42,390 bases of DNA, from assembly GCA_014764605.1 (NCBI GenBank), contig JACXWG010000010.1:1-42390 (forward strand). The letters run 5' to 3'. The position numbers and the translations under genes are program-made. The notes under the pieces are model-generated. The model was given only the letters and a program-made list of their open reading frames with translations. It had not been told where the DNA came from and did not search any database. The DNA is from Quinella sp. 1Q5 (lineage in GTDB: Bacteria > Bacillota > Negativicutes > Selenomonadales > Selenomonadaceae). Every line of letters starts with the position of its first letter. The first letter of the stretch is position 1. Positions 39,853 through 42,390 of the stretch are shown here, one piece after another.

Positions 39853-41391
39853 ATGAAGGTTATATTGTTAGTCTTGTACTTCGCTGTGTTGATTGGTATC
39901 GGTCTTTACTGCCGCAAGCACGCTACAGACGTTGACGGCTTTGTACTCGGCGGACGGAGTGTCGGCCCATGGCTCACGGCTTTTGCTTACGGCACGAGTT
40001 ATTTTTCCGCAGTCGTGTTCGTCGGCTACGCGGGGCAATTCGGTTGGAAGTACGGCATTGCGGCGACGTGGGCGGGCATCGGTAACGCTTTAATCGGTTC
40101 GCTTATGGCATGGTTCATCCTCGGCAGAAGGACTCGCGTCATGACTCGCCACCTTGATACCGCAACTATGCCGCAGTTCTTCGAGAAAAGATTTGGCTCG
40201 CCCTCTCTCAAAATTGGTGCCGCGATTATAATTTTTATCTTTATGATACCCTACACCGCCAGCCTTTACAACGGGCTATCGCGACTCTTTGGCATGGCGT
40301 TTAGCATTGATTATTCCGTCTGTATCCTGCTAATGGCGGTCTTGACGGCGGTTTATGTCATTGCGGGCGGCTACATGGCGACTGCGATTAACGATTTCAT
40401 TCAAGGCGTCGTCATGCTCGTGGGAATCTCGGCGGTGATTTATGCTGTGCTTGAGTCTAAGGGCGGCTTCGTGAATGCGCTTAACGGCTTAGCCCGAATC
40501 ACTGATGATACCGTTTCCACGACGCCGGGTATCTTTAGTTCGTTCTTCGGCCCCGACCCGCTCAATCTGCTGTTCGTGGTGATTCTGACTTCGCTTGGCA
40601 CGTGGGGCTTACCGCAGATGGTTCAGAAGTTCTACGCCATTAAGAACGAACAAGCAATCCAAAAGGGCACTGTCATATCAACCCTGTTTGCGTTCGTGGT
40701 AGCGGGCGGCTGTTACTTCCTCGGCGGCTTCGGCAGGCTCTTCTCCGACCAAATCGACATTAAAGCTAACGGCTTCGATTCAGTCGTCCCGACAATGCTT
40801 AGCGGCTTATCCGAAGGCATGATTGCGCTCGTGGTGATTCTGGTTTTATCGGCGTCAATGTCAACGCTATCATCGCTGGTCATCGTCTCGGCATCGACTT
40901 TGACGCTCGACCTTATCCGCGACAACTTTGCAAAGAACATGAGCGAGCCTCGGCAAGTCTTAATGATTCGGGCGTTAGTCGTGGTGTTTATCGCAATCTC
41001 GGCGGTGCTTGCCCTCGTCCAATACAAAAGCTCAGTAAACTTCATCGCACAGCTTATGGGCGTGTCTTGGGGCGCAATGGCTGGAGCCTTCCTCGCGCCG
41101 TTCATGTATTCGCTTTACTCCAAAAAAGTCACGACGTCGGCTTGTTGGGCGTGCTTCATCTTCGGTAGCGTGCTAATGACTGCGAACATGTTAATCCGTC
41201 CCGCCTTCCCCGCGATAATGCAGTCTCCGATTAATTCGGGCGCAATCGCAATGCTCGCCGGTTTGCTTATCGTGCCGATTGTCAGTGCATTGACACCTAA
41301 GCCTAATCAAAGGCTCGTAGACGATGCGTTCAAGTGCTACGACGAAAGAATCATGGTGCCGCTTAGCACGTCCCTTAACAGCGACAAGTAA
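39853..41391 (+). CDS. Sodium:solute symporter family protein
   Basis: SSS-family multi-TM protein: GRSVGPWLTAFAYGTSYFSAVVFVGYAGQFGWKYG, YVIAGGYMATAINDFIQGVVMLVG. ATG 39853 with TTGGAGG RBS. Confidence 0.9.
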   Translation: MKVILLVLYFAVLIGIGLYCRKHATDVDGFVLGGRSVGPWLTAFAYGTSYFSAVVFVGYAGQFGWKYGIAATWAGIGNALIGSLMAWFILGRRTRVMTRHLDTATMPQFFEKRFGSPSLKIGAAIIIFIFMIPYTASLYNGLSRLFGMAFSIDYSVCILLMAVLTAVYVIAGGYMATAINDFIQGVVMLVGISAVIYAVLESKGGFVNALNGLARITDDTVSTTPGIFSSFFGPDPLNLLFVVILTSLGTWGLPQMVQKFYAIKNEQAIQKGTVISTLFAFVVAGGCYFLGGFGRLFSDQIDIKANGFDSVVPTMLSGLSEGMIALVVILVLSASMSTLSSLVIVSASTLTLDLIRDNFAKNMSEPRQVLMIRALVVVFIAISAVLALVQYKSSVNFIAQLMGVSWGAMAGAFLAPFMYSLYSKKVTTSACWACFIFGSVLMTANMLIRPAFPAIMQSPINSGAIAMLAGLLIVPIVSALTPKPNQRLVDDAFKCYDERIMVPLSTSLNSDK

Positions 41392-41469
41392 AGGAAATTC
41401 TAAGAGACGTTCAAAAGTTCGACGCACTGTGATACAATCGACGCATCAAATTGCTTAGGAGGTATCGCC

Positions 41470-42342
41470 TTGAATCTAAAGAAATCTCTTCAAGCCTTCA
41501 ACGAGGCTAAAAGGTTCATGCCGGGCGGCGTCAATAGTCCTGTTCGCTCGTTTAACAGTGTCGATAGCAATCCGCCGTTCATCTCGCACGGCAAAGGCTC
41601 TCACATCTTCGACATTGACGGCAACGAGTATATCGATTACGTCGGCTCGTGGGGGCCGCTCGTCTTGGGTCATGCTCATCCGAGGGTTGTGGCGGCGTTA
41701 AGTCGTCAAATTGCTCGCGGCACTAGCTACGGTGCTCCGACTCTCCTTGAGACTAAGCTGGCTCGGCTCGTTAATCAAATCTTTCCGAGTATGCAAGTCA
41801 TGCGCATGGTTAGTTCTGGCACCGAAGCTACGATGAGTGCGCTAAGGGTTGCACGTGGCCACACGAGGCGCGAGAAGATTATAAAGTTCATCGGTTGCTA
41901 TCACGGGCACAGCGATAGTCTTTTGGTTAAGGCGGGCAGTGGTGCGGCGACGTTCGGCGAGCCGTCAAGCCCAGGCGTCACGCGTGGCACGGCGCAAGAT
42001 ACGATTGCTCTGCCTTACAACGACCTTGCCGCCGTAGAGAATGCTTTTGCTCAATGCGGCGAACAGATTGCTGCCGTTATCGTCGAACCGGTCGCGGGGA
42101 ATATGGGCTTGGTCTTGCCGAAGGAAAATTATCTGCGCGGACTCCGTGACGTTACAAAGAGATTCGGAGCGTTGCTTATCTTCGATGAGGTTATGTGCGG
42201 CTTTCGAGTTGCCTTGGGCGGTGCGCAGGAAAAGTATCAAGTCACACCCGACTTGACGTGCTTAGGCAAGATTATCGGATATCCAAAAAAATTCCGTCGG
42301 GTTCCTGTTCCAAGACGAGTGTTATCGCCTCTTTGCCGTTGA
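41470..42342 (+). pseudogene. hemL: Glutamate-1-semialdehyde 2,1-aminomutase, 3' part replaced after LGKIIG (truncated or chimeric)
   Basis: [71 protein letters not shown] then non-HemL YPKKFRRV... and stop; canonical continuation GG(G)LPVGAYGG absent. Confidence 0.85.
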
Positions 42343-42390
42343 CAGCTTCGACGACTTCGCAATTAAGTTTTTCAAGTTCTGCGCCAAGTT
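42273..42390 (-). pseudogene. Fragment of a response-regulator receiver domain
   Basis: Minus-strand translation [38 protein letters not shown], a CheY-like receiver around the phospho-Asp, broken at the hemL junction. Confidence 0.75.

Overview
The window is a roughly 42.4 kb chromosomal segment, probably a whole contig, from an SLH-porin-bearing bacterium resembling Negativicutes/Selenomonadales. It starts inside a (GAY)n poly-Asp tract of a giant RTX-like surface or secreted protein. From left to right it carries: a STAS-domain operon divergent from a flavodiiron protein; a GmrSD-like DUF262/DUF1524 protein; a CAP-domain protein; a TAXI-type TRAP binding lipoprotein; a methyltransferase; a Ter-associated metabolite module (C-C bond lyase, PRTase/TRSP, PRTase/PELOTA, HAD); a glucitol-type PTS operon with unusual domain architectures; a two-component system; a carboxyltransferase (OadA/5S-like); minCDE; two tandem SLH porins; groESL; an ADP-ribosylglycohydrolase; gyrB with an acidic extension; a cluster of three FtsZ-family genes behind an amidohydrolase; a Na+/solute symporter; and hemL, which breaks near the right edge. 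The main candidates for new biology are: (1) a compact Fst/Ldr-like type I toxin-antitoxin locus between minE and the first porin, with a 26-aa toxin, convergent promoters, a shared bidirectional terminator, and a displaced direct repeat that would make the antitoxin RNA pair across the toxin start codon; (2) a canonical ftsZ flanked by two complementary degenerate FtsZ-like genes, one of which ends in an out-of-frame copy of the neighbouring amidohydrolase 3' end, a scar of duplication and deletion; (3) a PTS EIIA-SDR fusion and a duplicated EIIB domain in one sugar-alcohol operon; (4) a Ter-type nucleoside-like metabolite module with no TerD or ATP-grasp gene visible. All calls come from reading the sequence; no searches were run.
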